From Bacteroidetes bacterium HGW-Bacteroidetes-10 (lineage in GTDB: Bacteria; Bacteroidota; Bacteroidia; Bacteroidales; UBA932): DNA of 64,000 nt. Made by a program: the position numbers and the translations under genes. A model generated the notes under the pieces. That model did not search any database and was not told the DNA's origin. It was given only the letters and a program-made list of their open reading frames with translations. Below are positions 1 to 9,045 of this stretch, in pieces. The DNA lies in assembly GCA_002842695.1 (NCBI GenBank), contig PHDT01000001.1:124001-188000 (forward strand), written 5' to 3'. Every line of letters begins with the position of its first letter. Position 1 is the stretch's first letter.

Positions 1-1286
1 GCAACACTCCTACCCAGGATATTGATGCATCCTTTGAACAGTGTATGAGACTTTCAAAGGCCGGAGCACAGCTTATCAGACTGACAACTCAGGGAATGAA
101 AGAGGTGGCTGCGCTTAAGATAATCAAAGAGAGACTTCGTGATGCAGGAATAGAAACTCCCCTCTCAGCTGATGTTCATTTCACCTCAGATGTGGCTATT
201 GCTGCGGCTGAGGTTGCAGATAAGGTCCGTATAAACCCGGGAAACTTTGCAAGAGATCACGAAACTGCAAGAGAGCAGTTTCGCAGGCTTACTGAGGTCT
301 GCAGGGAAAGGAATTGTGCCATAAGAATTGGTGTCAATCACGGTTCCCTTGGTGAGAGGATAATTGATAAGTATGGCGACTCTCCCCTGGGGATGAAAGA
401 ATCTGCTCTCGAGTGGATAAATATGGCTCAGGAATTTAATTTCGATCAGATAATTGTCTCTCTGAAGGCTAGCAACACCAGAGTGATGACCGATGCATAC
501 AGGTTACTGTATAAAGAGTTTGAAAGCATGGGAGTTGCGTATCCGCTTCACCTTGGAGTTACAGAGGCTGGAAATGGTGAGTCAGGCAGGATTAAATCTG
601 CAGTAGGGCTTGCAACGCTACTCTCTGACGGAATTGGGGACACAATTCGTGTTTCCCTTACTGAAGATCCTCAGAAAGAGATACCTGTTGCTTCATACAT
701 TGCAAGTTATTTCTCAGACAGAAAGAGAAACTTCATAATACCAAATATCTACAGAAAAGGCTCAGATCCAGCCGTTATTGAGGCTTCATATTCAGAACCG
801 GACTGGCAAAGTTTTATACTCAGGGCAGCGTGTGACCTGGGGCCTTTAATGCTTGACAATATTGCCGATGATGTAACTCTGAAAGTTACAATTGGCGGTT
901 CTGCAGCAAAAGATGAGGATATCTCCCGTTTTCGTGATGAGCTTCTGCAGGCTTCAAGAAGAAAGTTCACCAAACCTGAGTATATTGCCTGCCCGGGCTG
1001 CGGCAGAACTCTGTTTGACCTTGAGACTGTATTTGAAGAGGTTAAGAAAAGGACTTCACACCTTAAGGGCTACAATATTGCCGTTATGGGGTGCGTGGTA
1101 AACGGCCCCGGTGAAATGGCAGATGCAGATTACGGATATGTGGGAGAAGGCAGAAACAAGGTTAGTATATACAGAGGGAAAACTCCTGTATACAGATCTG
1201 TTCCGCAGGATGAGGCAATTGACAAACTACTCTCCCTTATTGAGGAAGATGCTCGCAATAAAGTCTTCCGCCCCCGGCTCGGATAA
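1..1286 (+). CDS. ispG: 4-hydroxy-3-methylbut-2-enyl diphosphate synthase, 5'-truncated by window
   Basis: IspG (GcpE) carries out the penultimate MEP-pathway step, reducing MEcPP to HMBPP with a [4Fe-4S] cluster in the cytosol. The reading frame is open to the left edge (NTPTQDID before the first ATG at 45), so the gene starts outside the window and perhaps 40 residues are missing. Counting from that ATG, a TIM-barrel part runs to about residue 220. The Fe-S part carries CPGC (C316, C319) and GCVVNGPGE (C350, E357). Between them lies a linker of about 80 residues. From family knowledge, proteobacterial IspG has almost no insert, while Bacteroidota and plant enzymes carry one of more than 200 residues, so this looks like a shortened insert domain. 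The 3' end overlaps the convergent nfeD-like gene by 50 bp. Identity is secure; the exact insert boundaries are my estimate. Confidence 0.95.
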   Translation, partial: NTPTQDIDASFEQCMRLSKAGAQLIRLTTQGMKEVAALKIIKERLRDAGIETPLSADVHFTSDVAIAAAEVADKVRINPGNFARDHETAREQFRRLTEVCRERNCAIRIGVNHGSLGERIIDKYGDSPLGMKESALEWINMAQEFNFDQIIVSLKASNTRVMTDAYRLLYKEFESMGVAYPLHLGVTEAGNGESGRIKSAVGLATLLSDGIGDTIRVSLTEDPQKEIPVASYIASYFSDRKRNFIIPNIYRKGSDPAVIEASYSEPDWQSFILRAACDLGPLMLDNIADDVTLKVTIGGSAAKDEDISRFRDELLQASRRKFTKPEYIACPGCGRTLFDLETVFEEVKKRTSHLKGYNIAVMGCVVNGPGEMADADYGYVGEGRNKVSIYRGKTPVYRSVPQDEAIDKLLSLIEEDARNKVFRPRLG

Positions 1287-2580
1287 CTATTAACTTATCT
1301 CCTGTTCCGGCCATTCCAATTTCCATTGTGGCTTCGTACCACTTGCCTTCAATTTCGATTTTTCCTGATGGTCTCATCGAACTTTTTGCAGTTGCTATCT
1401 TTCCAACAAGATGGTCAAGAGATCCGTCAACACTTACGTAACCTTTGCTTGATGAAAGGCTGGTATTAAGGGCCAGACCAGAGAAACTTCTCCCGGGTAT
1501 AAGCCTCCCGGCCAGCCAGATTGAGAGCACCAAAGAGCTGAAACCAGACAATAGTACAATTGAGAGAGGTTTAATTATTACAAGAAAATTGTACTCTCCC
1601 TTCATATAGAATAAATCATTATCAATCATGGCAAAAGAGAGTCCGGTTACTGTAAGTATAATTCCTGAAATTCCGGCAACACCAAACCCAGGAATAACGA
1701 ATATCTCTGCCATTATCAGAAGAATCCCCAGGATAAAGACTATCAGCTCCCAGTTTTCTGCCATACCCTCAAGATATAGAGGTGAAAAATACAACACTGC
1801 ACCAATAATTGCCGCAGCCGATGGGAAACCTATCCCGGGACTCTGAAGCTCGAAGTAGATTCCTCCAATTATCAGCATCAGTAACAGCCCCTGAATGTAT
1901 GGCTTTAAAAAGAAAGAGATAATTTTATCAAGAGTTGTAACTCTCTGCTTTTCTAGTTTATATACCTCTTCCGGTGATACAGCCATGGCAACCTCATCAA
2001 GAGATTCGGCCCTGCCTTCGCAATAGCCGTTTGTTATTGCCTCTTCCATAGTAAAGCTGAGAACCTTCGTACTATCCACAATCCCAGGCACTGAAACTGT
2101 GGGGTCAACCATTGCCTCTGCTATAAGAGGATTCCTTCCGTTAGCCTGAGCGGTAGAGCGCATCATTGCTCTCATGAATGACTGATATTTATCCGGCATA
2201 GGTTCCCCGCTCTGGTTTACTACAGTAGCAGCTCCTATTGTGCTTCCTGTACGCATAAATATTGAATCACATGCTATGCTTATAAGTGCTCCTGCTGATA
2301 CAGCCTGGTTGTCAATAAATGCAATGACAGGAATCTGATATCTAAGCAGAGCACTTCTCATGCTGTCTGCTGCATCAACTGCTCCGCCGTATGTATTTAT
2401 ATGAATAATAACAAAATCTGCCTTGGCCAGTTTTGCCTCTTCAAGTCCCTTGCTGAGTGTCCGCTGTGTGGCAGCATTAATCTCTCCCTTTACCGGAATA
2501 ACGAAGAAACGGTTGCTCTCACCGCTTGAAATTATTGGCATAAGAAGAGCAGCAAGCACTGTAAGAATTATTCTGTACAT
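1237..2580 (-). CDS. NfeD family membrane-bound ClpP-class serine protease
   Basis: This 447-residue protein has the full-length NfeD layout. It has an N-terminal signal peptide, a ClpP-like domain to about residue 200, several hydrophobic segments (about 230-355) and a C-terminal OB-fold NfeD domain from about 385. The ClpP part carries the proposed catalytic Ser95 in NQAVSAGAL and Lys131 in PMPDKYQ. Family members are thought to cleave membrane or stomatin-like proteins; the substrate here is unknown. No stomatin/SPFH partner lies next to it, which is unusual since nfeD and an SPFH gene are often adjacent. It is convergent with ispG, overlapping it by 50 bp, and diverges from the C69 dipeptidase gene. 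The start at 2580 gives a good signal peptide. Confidence 0.9.
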   Translation of the reverse strand: MYRIILTVLAALLMPIISSGESNRFFVIPVKGEINAATQRTLSKGLEEAKLAKADFVIIHINTYGGAVDAADSMRSALLRYQIPVIAFIDNQAVSAGALISIACDSIFMRTGSTIGAATVVNQSGEPMPDKYQSFMRAMMRSTAQANGRNPLIAEAMVDPTVSVPGIVDSTKVLSFTMEEAITNGYCEGRAESLDEVAMAVSPEEVYKLEKQRVTTLDKIISFFLKPYIQGLLLMLIIGGIYFELQSPGIGFPSAAAIIGAVLYFSPLYLEGMAENWELIVFILGILLIMAEIFVIPGFGVAGISGIILTVTGLSFAMIDNDLFYMKGEYNFLVIIKPLSIVLLSGFSSLVLSIWLAGRLIPGRSFSGLALNTSLSSSKGYVSVDGSLDHLVGKIATAKSSMRPSGKIEIEGKWYEATMEIGMAGTGDKLIVIRAGGGRLYCEHLPQ

Positions 2581-2629
2581 AATATATTGCTTATTTGATT
2601 TGGATATGGTAAAGATAACTCCTTTTTTG

Positions 2630-2637
2630 TATTTTTG
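2630..2637 (+). promoter_or_regulatory. putative -7 promoter element of the C69 dipeptidase gene
   Basis: TATTTTTG matches the Bacteroidota -7 consensus TAnnTTTG and lies 43 bp before the ATG at 2681. No well-spaced -33 TTG is clear. Confidence 0.5.
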
Positions 2638-2680
2638 CCTTACATCGTATTTACTATTTATAACTTAACTTTTCACAAAT

Positions 2681-4288
2681 ATGAACTTGAAGAAACTTCT
2701 CTCTGTTTTCCTGACATTTCTTGTTTTGGGAACAGCAACGGCGCAAAATGCCTGGTTTCCGGTTAATCCCGACGATTCCGACTTCACCGAAAGCTGCACA
2801 TCCATAATGGTTGGCAAGAAGGCCAGTACAGATGGCTCAGTTATGACTGCCCATACATGTGACTCAAATTACAGAACATGGGTCGAGATGACATCCCGTA
2901 AAAAATTCAAACCGGGAGACACCGAGCCTGTTTACTGGGGGACATTACATACAGAAGAGCCATGGGACAAGAGAAATGTTACTGAAAAAGGACGCGTTCC
3001 TGCAGTAGAGGAGACCTATGCATACCTGAATACAGCTTACCCTTGTCTTAATGAAAAGCAACTTGCAATTGGCGAGACAACAATTACAGGCAGAAAAATG
3101 CTTGAAAACACAAATGGACTCTTTCTTATAGAGGAACTTGAGAGAATTGCCCTTCAAAGATGTACTACTGCCAGGGATGCCATAAAATTAATTGGCAAGC
3201 TGGCAGAACTTTACGGATACGGAGATTCAGGCGAGTGTATTACTATTGCAGATAAAAAAGAGGTATGGCAGCTGGAGATATTTGGTTCAGGGCCAGGTAA
3301 ACCATCTGCAATATGGGTTGCTCAGAGAATTCCGGATGAGCATGTAGGAATCTCAGCAAATATTCCAAGAATTTCTAATGTAGACTTCAGGGATTCAGAT
3401 CACTTTATGTTCAGTTCAGATATAAAGGAGAGATGCAAGGCCCTTGGACTCTGGGATGGTAAAGAGGAGTTCAAATTCTGGAAAATTACAAACGGAGGAA
3501 AGCCATTTGCAATCAGAGAGTATTTTGTATTAAACACACTTGCTCCGTCGCTTGGACTTAAATTTGACTCAGAAGAGCTTCCATTCTCCGTTAAACCTGA
3601 TAAAAAAGTATCTGTTCAGGATGTAATGGCTCTTTACAGAGAGACATACGAAGGTACAGAGTGGGATCAGACCAGGAATCTTGTAGCAGAACTTACCAGA
3701 AGAGATTCTAAAGGTGTTGAATATAAAGAGAAGATTAAGCCTGTCTCAAATTTTATGAGCAACGAGATGCGTGCTCTTCTTAACACAATAAAACCGGGGG
3801 CAACAGAGAGAATTCGTGGAATCGCAGTTATTCAGTGTTCATACTCTCATATTATTCAGCTCAGAGACTGGCTTCCTGACGAAGTGGGCGGTGTAGCATA
3901 TTTTTCATTTGATAATCCGGCTCAAAGCCCCAGAATACCAATCTACTCGGGAACTATATCCCTTCCAAAAAGTTTTTCAGTATGCGGACAAAGCAGATAT
4001 CGTAATGATGCAGCTATATGGGCCTTCAGGGAGACAAACCGCATAGCTACTATTAACTGGGATAAAACAAGAAAACTTGTAGAGCCGCAGATTGCAAAAT
4101 TTGAAGCTCAAATGATGTCGTCGGCTCCTGCAATTGAAAATGAGGCACAAGAGCTGATTAAAGCAGGTAAGGTTCAGGAGGCAAAAGAGCTTCTTACTAA
4201 AAGAACTCACGATTTCGCAGCACTTACTATGCAAAAATGGATTGAAATGAAAGCCGAATTATGGTCGGTTTTTGCCCGCGCCATGTAG
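2681..4288 (+). CDS. secreted C69 family dipeptidase
   Basis: The 535-residue product has a signal peptide (ending near TATAQ) followed by ESCTSIMVGKKASTDGS. The Cys39 of this motif is the expected N-terminal nucleophile of peptidase family C69 (PepD/dipeptidase A, Ntn-hydrolase fold), exposed after processing. Length and the conserved GKKASTDGSVMTAHTCDSN start agree with the family. It probably cleaves dipeptides in the periplasm, which fits an amino-acid-fermenting organism. It is preceded by a TAnnTTTG promoter and followed by a gap with a strong terminator, so it is probably monocistronic. The substrate range cannot be told from sequence. Confidence 0.9.
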   Translation: MNLKKLLSVFLTFLVLGTATAQNAWFPVNPDDSDFTESCTSIMVGKKASTDGSVMTAHTCDSNYRTWVEMTSRKKFKPGDTEPVYWGTLHTEEPWDKRNVTEKGRVPAVEETYAYLNTAYPCLNEKQLAIGETTITGRKMLENTNGLFLIEELERIALQRCTTARDAIKLIGKLAELYGYGDSGECITIADKKEVWQLEIFGSGPGKPSAIWVAQRIPDEHVGISANIPRISNVDFRDSDHFMFSSDIKERCKALGLWDGKEEFKFWKITNGGKPFAIREYFVLNTLAPSLGLKFDSEELPFSVKPDKKVSVQDVMALYRETYEGTEWDQTRNLVAELTRRDSKGVEYKEKIKPVSNFMSNEMRALLNTIKPGATERIRGIAVIQCSYSHIIQLRDWLPDEVGGVAYFSFDNPAQSPRIPIYSGTISLPKSFSVCGQSRYRNDAAIWAFRETNRIATINWDKTRKLVEPQIAKFEAQMMSSAPAIENEAQELIKAGKVQEAKELLTKRTHDFAALTMQKWIEMKAELWSVFARAM

Positions 4289-4314
4289 CAGATTTATTGA
4301 GATTTATAAATTTA

Positions 4315-4360
4315 ACAGAGGTATGTGGTTATCAAATTGCCCCATGCCTCTGTTTTTTTT
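4315..4360 (+). terminator. rho-independent terminator after the C69 dipeptidase gene
   Basis: ACAGAGGTATGTGG pairs with CCCCATGCCTCTGT over 14 bp with two G-U pairs, an 11-nt loop and a run of eight T. Confidence 0.85.
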
Positions 4361-4373
4361 GAATATTAATGCA

Positions 4374-4381
4374 TAACTTTG
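4374..4381 (+). promoter_or_regulatory. putative -7 promoter element of carAB
   Basis: TAACTTTG fits TAnnTTTG and lies 36 bp upstream of the carA ATG, directly after the preceding terminator. A -33 element is not obvious. Confidence 0.55.
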
Positions 4382-4417
4382 CTCAGTTTATTTAGAAAGT
4401 AAAACATACTCGAAGAA

Positions 4418-5488
4418 ATGCAGAAATACAAACCGGCAACACTCGTTCTTGAAGATGGAATTGAGTTTAAAGGTTACTCTTTTGGATACGACCAAGCCAT
4501 CGATGGTGAGGTCGTTTTTTCTACCGCTATGGTAGGATATCCGGAGAGTCTGACCGACCCCTCCTACTCAGGACAAATTCTCTGTGCAACCTATCCGCTG
4601 GTCGGAAATTACGGGGTTCCAGAAGATTCAGTCACTAACCATTTATCATCTTTTTACGAATCTGAAAAAATTCATGTGCGTGGATTGATTATTTCCGACT
4701 ACTCTTTCACTTACAGTCACTGGAATGCGGCCAAGAGCCTTGACGAATGGCTTCGTGAAAACAAGGTACCGGGAATATTTGGTATTGATACCCGTGAATT
4801 AACCAAGATTCTCAGAGAAAAGGGCTCTATGCTCGGAAAAATTGTACCAGAAGGTTGCTCTCTGGATGAAGTCAGGGATCCAAATCTGGTAAACCAGGTG
4901 GATGTTGTGAGTTGTAAAGAGATACTTAAATACGGATCAGGTGACAAAAGGGTTGTATTGCTTGATTGTGGTGTAAAGCACAACATAATCCGTTGTTTTG
5001 TGAACAGAAATGTTGAGGTGATAAGGGTTCCCTGGAACTACGATTTTACCGCTCTTGAATATGACGGACTCTTTATCTCCAACGGGCCCGGCGATCCGGA
5101 CCTTTGTTCTGAGGCTGTTGAGAATATTAAGAAGGCAATTGAAGGAGATAAACCAATTTTTGGGATATGTATGGGTAATCAGCTTCTCTCAAAAGCAGGC
5201 GGAGCCAGTACATATAAAATGAAATACGGACACAGAAGTCACAATCAGCCTGTAAGAATGGCAGGTACCAACAGGTGCTTTATTACTTCTCAGAACCATG
5301 GCTATGCTGTTGACGATAAAACACTGGGAACAGACTGGGAGCCTTTGTTCATTAACATGAACGATGGAACAAATGAAGGAATCAGGCATAAAAGCAAACC
5401 ATTCTTCTCATGCCAGTTTCACCCCGAGGCCTCAAGCGGCCCAACTGATACTGAATTCCTATTTGATGACTTTATTAAACTTCTCTGA
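4418..5488 (+). CDS. carA: carbamoyl-phosphate synthase small (glutaminase) subunit
   Basis: CarA hydrolyses glutamine and channels ammonia to CarB for carbamoyl phosphate, used in pyrimidine and arginine synthesis. The 356 residues comprise the N-terminal CarA domain (LVLEDGIEFKGYSFG) and a class I glutamine amidotransferase domain. The nucleophile Cys lies in FGICMGNQLL and the catalytic His in CQFHPEASSGP. Length is normal. The start ATG follows a promoter-terminator junction, and carB begins 5 bp after the stop, so the two are co-transcribed. Confidence 0.97.
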   Translation: MQKYKPATLVLEDGIEFKGYSFGYDQAIDGEVVFSTAMVGYPESLTDPSYSGQILCATYPLVGNYGVPEDSVTNHLSSFYESEKIHVRGLIISDYSFTYSHWNAAKSLDEWLRENKVPGIFGIDTRELTKILREKGSMLGKIVPEGCSLDEVRDPNLVNQVDVVSCKEILKYGSGDKRVVLLDCGVKHNIIRCFVNRNVEVIRVPWNYDFTALEYDGLFISNGPGDPDLCSEAVENIKKAIEGDKPIFGICMGNQLLSKAGGASTYKMKYGHRSHNQPVRMAGTNRCFITSQNHGYAVDDKTLGTDWEPLFINMNDGTNEGIRHKSKPFFSCQFHPEASSGPTDTEFLFDDFIKLL

Positions 5489-5493
5489 TTACA

Positions 5494-8400
5494 ATGGATA
5501 AAACAATTAAAAAAGCACTGATACTAGGCTCTGGAGCACTTAAGATTGGAGAGGCAGGTGAATTTGACTATTCAGGCTCTCAGGCTCTCAAAGCATTGAA
5601 GGAGGAGGGAATAGAGACCATACTCATTAATCCCAATATTGCAACGGTCCAAACTTCTGAAGGTGTTGCAGACAAGATCTATTTTCTTCCTGTAACTCCA
5701 TATTTTGTTGAAGAAGTTATTAAAAAAGAGAAACCTCAGGGTGTACTCCTTGCATTTGGTGGTCAGACTGCCCTTAATTGCGGTGTTGAACTTTTCAGAA
5801 GCGGAGTATTTGAGAAATACAATGTAAGAGTACTTGGAACTCCTGTTCAGTCGATAATAGACACCGAAGACAGGGAGCTTTTTGTGAAAAAACTCGACCA
5901 GATTGATGTCAAAACTATCAAAAGCCATGCTGTAGAAAATCTTGAAGACGCCAGAGTTGCAGCGGCAGATCTCGGATATCCTGTTATTCTGCGTGCTGCT
6001 TATGCCCTTGGTGGCCTTGGCAGCGGTTTCTGCAATAATGAAGAGGAGCTGAATGCACTGGCAGAAAAGGCTTTCTCCTATTCACATCAGGTATTGGTTG
6101 AAAAATCTCTTAAGGGATGGAAAGAAATTGAATACGAGGTTGTAAGAGACAAATTTGACAACTGTATCACAGTCTGCAATATGGAGAACTTTGACCCTCT
6201 CGGAATTCACACCGGAGAGAGTATAGTGGTTGCTCCTTCTCAGACATTAACCAACAGCGAATATCATTTGCTGAGAGAACTTGCCATCAAGATTGTAAGG
6301 CATATCGGTATTGTGGGCGAGTGTAATGTTCAGTATGCATTTGACCCTTATTCAGAAGACTACAGAGTCATTGAAGTTAACGCGCGTTTAAGCAGATCAT
6401 CTGCTCTTGCCTCAAAAGCAACAGGTTATCCACTGGCTTTTGTTGCTGCAAAGCTTGGACTTGGTTATGGTCTATTTGATTTGAAAAACTCAGTTACCCG
6501 AACTACCCCTGCTTTCTTCGAACCAGCACTTGACTATATTGTCTGCAAAATTCCACGCTGGGATCTTTCAAAATTCCAGGGTGTTTCCCGGGAAATTGGT
6601 TCCAGTATGAAGAGTGTCGGAGAGGTTATGGCAATTGGTCGTACTTTTGAAGAGGCAATCCAGAAAGGGCTGCGAATGATTGGTCAGGGTGCACACGGGT
6701 TTGTGGCAAACAGGGAGATCTCTGTTGAAGATATCGACAAATCTTTGAGAGAGCCTACTGATAACCGTATCTTTGTTATATCTAAGGCGTTCAAGAAAGG
6801 ATATACAGTTGACGAAATTCATGAGCTTACCAAGATTGACAGATGGTTCCTCGAAAAACTTTACAACATTCACTTAACTTCACTGGAACTGGCCGGTGTC
6901 GACAGTAATAACGATTTACCGGAGCAACTTTTAAGGATTGCCAAAAGCCAGGGATTTTCAGATTTCCAGATTGGAAGACTCATTTTTAAGGAGAAGGTAG
7001 ATGTTGATGAGGCATCTGCAATCATTCGCAAGCACAGAAAACAACTTGGCATAGTACCTGTGGTTAAGCAGATTGACACCCTTGCTGCCGAGTATCCTGC
7101 AATGACAAACTACCTGTATCTGACTTACAATGGCACTCACAACGATGTAAAATATCTTGGAGACAAAAAATCAATTATTGTGCTCGGCTCCGGGGCATAC
7201 AGAATTGGCAGCTCAGTAGAATTTGACTGGTGCAGCGTAAACGCTCTCGATACAATCAGAAAAGAGGGCTGGAGAGGTGTAATGATAAATTACAACCCTG
7301 AGACAGTATCCACAGATTATGATATGTGCGACCGTCTCTATTTTGATGAACTCACATATGAGAGGGTAATGGATATTTATGAACTGGAAAATCCTAACGG
7401 AATGATTGTGTCCGTGGGTGGTCAGATTCCAAATAACCTTGCTCTTAAACTTGATAAGTCGGGAGTAAACCTCCTGGGAACAAGTGCACAAAGTATAGAT
7501 AATGCCGAGGACAGGCACAAATTCTCGTCAATGCTTGACAGGCTTGATATTGATCAGCCCAGATGGAAGGAACTCACCACTTTAGCTGACATTTACGAGT
7601 TCGTAGATCTGGTTGGTTTCCCGGTACTTGTTCGTCCATCTTATGTTCTATCAGGAGCAGCAATGAATGTCTGCTCAAATAATTCTGAGCTGGAAGAGTT
7701 TCTTAAGCTGGCAACTGATGTTTCAAAAAAACATCCTGTTGTAGTTTCTGAATTTATCCAGAATGCCAAGGAGATAGAACTGGACGCTGTTGCTCAGGAT
7801 GGAGAGATTGTCGCATATGCAATTTCTGAACACATTGAATTTGCAGGTGTGCACTCCGGAGACGCTACTATTCAGTTTCCTCCTCAGAAACTATATATTG
7901 AAACAGCCAGAAGAATAAAAAGGATTGCCCGCAAGATAGCCAAGGAGCTGAATATTTCCGGACCATTCAACATCCAGTTCCTGGCAAAGGACAATGATAT
8001 TAAAGTTATTGAATGTAACCTCAGGGCCTCGAGGAGCTTCCCTTTTGTTTCCAAGGTGATTAAGATCAACTTTATTGAACTTGCAACCAAGGTTATGATT
8101 GGTCAAAAGGTTGAACCACCTAGAAAAAGCGCGTTTGACCTTGACTATGTTGGTATTAAAGCCTCACAGTTTTCTTTTTCCAGACTTCAGAAAGCAGACC
8201 CTGTTCTTGGAGTGGACATGGCCTCCACCGGCGAAGTCGGATGTATTGGGGACGATACAAATGAGGCAATACTTAAGTCTATGCTCTCTGTTGGCTATAA
8301 AATTCCTGCAAAGGGGATTCTGCTCTCAACAGGTGATGCAAAACAAAAAACAGAGTTGCTCAGAGCATGCAAGCTTTTGGTTGAAAAGGGTTATAAACTC

Positions 8401-8718
8401 TATGCGACAGGAGGCACCCAAAGATTCCTTGAAGAGAATGAAGTTCCTTCTGAACATGTTTACTGGCCAAGTGAGACAGGAAAACATCCTCAGGCAATGG
8501 ATCTTCTCCACTCCAGAACTGTCGACTTTGTGGTTAACATCCCCAAGAACCTTACACAGACTGAGCTTGACAATGGTTATAAAATCCGCAGGGCCTCCAT
8601 AGACCTGAATATCCCGCTCATAACCAACGCAAGACTTGCAACCGCCTTCATCAGATCATTCTGCACCATGTCGGTAGACCAGATCCAGATTAAGAGCTGG
8701 GATGAATATAAGTCATAA
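5494..8718 (+). CDS. carB: carbamoyl-phosphate synthase large subunit
   Basis: The 1074-residue protein has the expected duplicated ATP-grasp architecture. The first half starts at KKALILGSGALKIGEAGEFDYSG and the second at KSIIVLGSGAYRIGSSVEFDWCS. A C-terminal MGS-like allosteric domain (GILLSTGDAKQKTELL onward) ends it. It makes carbamoyl phosphate from bicarbonate, two ATP and CarA-derived ammonia. It is the second gene of carAB and is followed by a strong terminator. The overlapping ORFs in the track on both strands are shadows of this gene. Confidence 0.97.
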   Translation: MDKTIKKALILGSGALKIGEAGEFDYSGSQALKALKEEGIETILINPNIATVQTSEGVADKIYFLPVTPYFVEEVIKKEKPQGVLLAFGGQTALNCGVELFRSGVFEKYNVRVLGTPVQSIIDTEDRELFVKKLDQIDVKTIKSHAVENLEDARVAAADLGYPVILRAAYALGGLGSGFCNNEEELNALAEKAFSYSHQVLVEKSLKGWKEIEYEVVRDKFDNCITVCNMENFDPLGIHTGESIVVAPSQTLTNSEYHLLRELAIKIVRHIGIVGECNVQYAFDPYSEDYRVIEVNARLSRSSALASKATGYPLAFVAAKLGLGYGLFDLKNSVTRTTPAFFEPALDYIVCKIPRWDLSKFQGVSREIGSSMKSVGEVMAIGRTFEEAIQKGLRMIGQGAHGFVANREISVEDIDKSLREPTDNRIFVISKAFKKGYTVDEIHELTKIDRWFLEKLYNIHLTSLELAGVDSNNDLPEQLLRIAKSQGFSDFQIGRLIFKEKVDVDEASAIIRKHRKQLGIVPVVKQIDTLAAEYPAMTNYLYLTYNGTHNDVKYLGDKKSIIVLGSGAYRIGSSVEFDWCSVNALDTIRKEGWRGVMINYNPETVSTDYDMCDRLYFDELTYERVMDIYELENPNGMIVSVGGQIPNNLALKLDKSGVNLLGTSAQSIDNAEDRHKFSSMLDRLDIDQPRWKELTTLADIYEFVDLVGFPVLVRPSYVLSGAAMNVCSNNSELEEFLKLATDVSKKHPVVVSEFIQNAKEIELDAVAQDGEIVAYAISEHIEFAGVHSGDATIQFPPQKLYIETARRIKRIARKIAKELNISGPFNIQFLAKDNDIKVIECNLRASRSFPFVSKVIKINFIELATKVMIGQKVEPPRKSAFDLDYVGIKASQFSFSRLQKADPVLGVDMASTGEVGCIGDDTNEAILKSMLSVGYKIPAKGILLSTGDAKQKTELLRACKLLVEKGYKLYATGGTQRFLEENEVPSEHVYWPSETGKHPQAMDLLHSRTVDFVVNIPKNLTQTELDNGYKIRRASIDLNIPLITNARLATAFIRSFCTMSVDQIQIKSWDEYKS

Positions 8719-8750
8719 CCTCCAGATCAGCTTTATAAAAAATTAGGAGA

Positions 8751-8780
8751 GGGCAGTACATACTGCCCTTTTCCTTTTTT
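8751..8780 (+). terminator. terminator of the carAB operon
   Basis: GGGCAGT-ACAT-ACTGCCC hairpin followed by TTTTCCTTTTTT, 32 bp after the carB stop. The 7-bp stem is identical to that of the rmuC terminator about 240 bp away. Confidence 0.9.
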
Positions 8781-8799
8781 GTAAAGTTAGATATGAGAT

Positions 8800-8967
8800 G
8801 TCCAGATACAGCAAGACAAAGTCGATGTTTTTTAGCTAATTTTCTGAAGCGTTTTCAGGAAAAAGGCTGAGGACTGTTTGACGACCGGAGGGAGGAGTCC
8901 CGCAAGCCCCTGAAAACGCGAAGAAAATAGCGTTAAGAAAAACAGCGTTGTCTTGCTGTGCCTGGAC
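8800..8967. repeat. 168-bp imperfect palindrome with nested hairpins (MITE/REP-like or structured RNA)
   Basis: The ends GTCCAGATACAGCAAGACAA and, on the other strand, GTCCAGGCACAGCAAGACAA match at 18 of 20 positions. Further in, GCGTTTTCAGG (8849-8859) pairs perfectly with CCTGAAAACGC (8909-8919). Inside that, GGCT/AGCC and GGACT/AGTCC form an apical stem around a purine-rich loop. No ORF covers it. It lies between the two convergent terminators of carB and rmuC, so it is not needed for termination of either. Only one copy is visible in this window. It could be a non-autonomous mobile element or a structured RNA; the sequence alone does not decide. Confidence 0.7.
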
Positions 8968-8985
8968 AATCATACTTCTTAGAAA

Positions 8986-9011
8986 TAAAAAATGGGCAGT
9001 TTGCACTGCCC
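8986..9011 (-). terminator. terminator of rmuC
   Basis: Read on the minus strand, GGGCAGT-GCAA-ACTGCCC is followed by ATTTTTTATTTCT. It lies about 35 bp after the rmuC stop. Confidence 0.85.
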
Positions 9012-9045
9012 ATAATTAAGTTTTACTGAAATAGTAATGTGGAGG

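Noticed and set aside
8099-8602. 167-codon ORF inside carB
   Set aside because: Out-of-frame shadow of the carB reading frame, with no independent evidence.
8800-8967. Integron attC site or CRISPR repeat
   Set aside because: There is no integrase, cassette ORF, spacer array or cas gene nearby; the long nested palindrome is better described as a MITE-like or RNA element.
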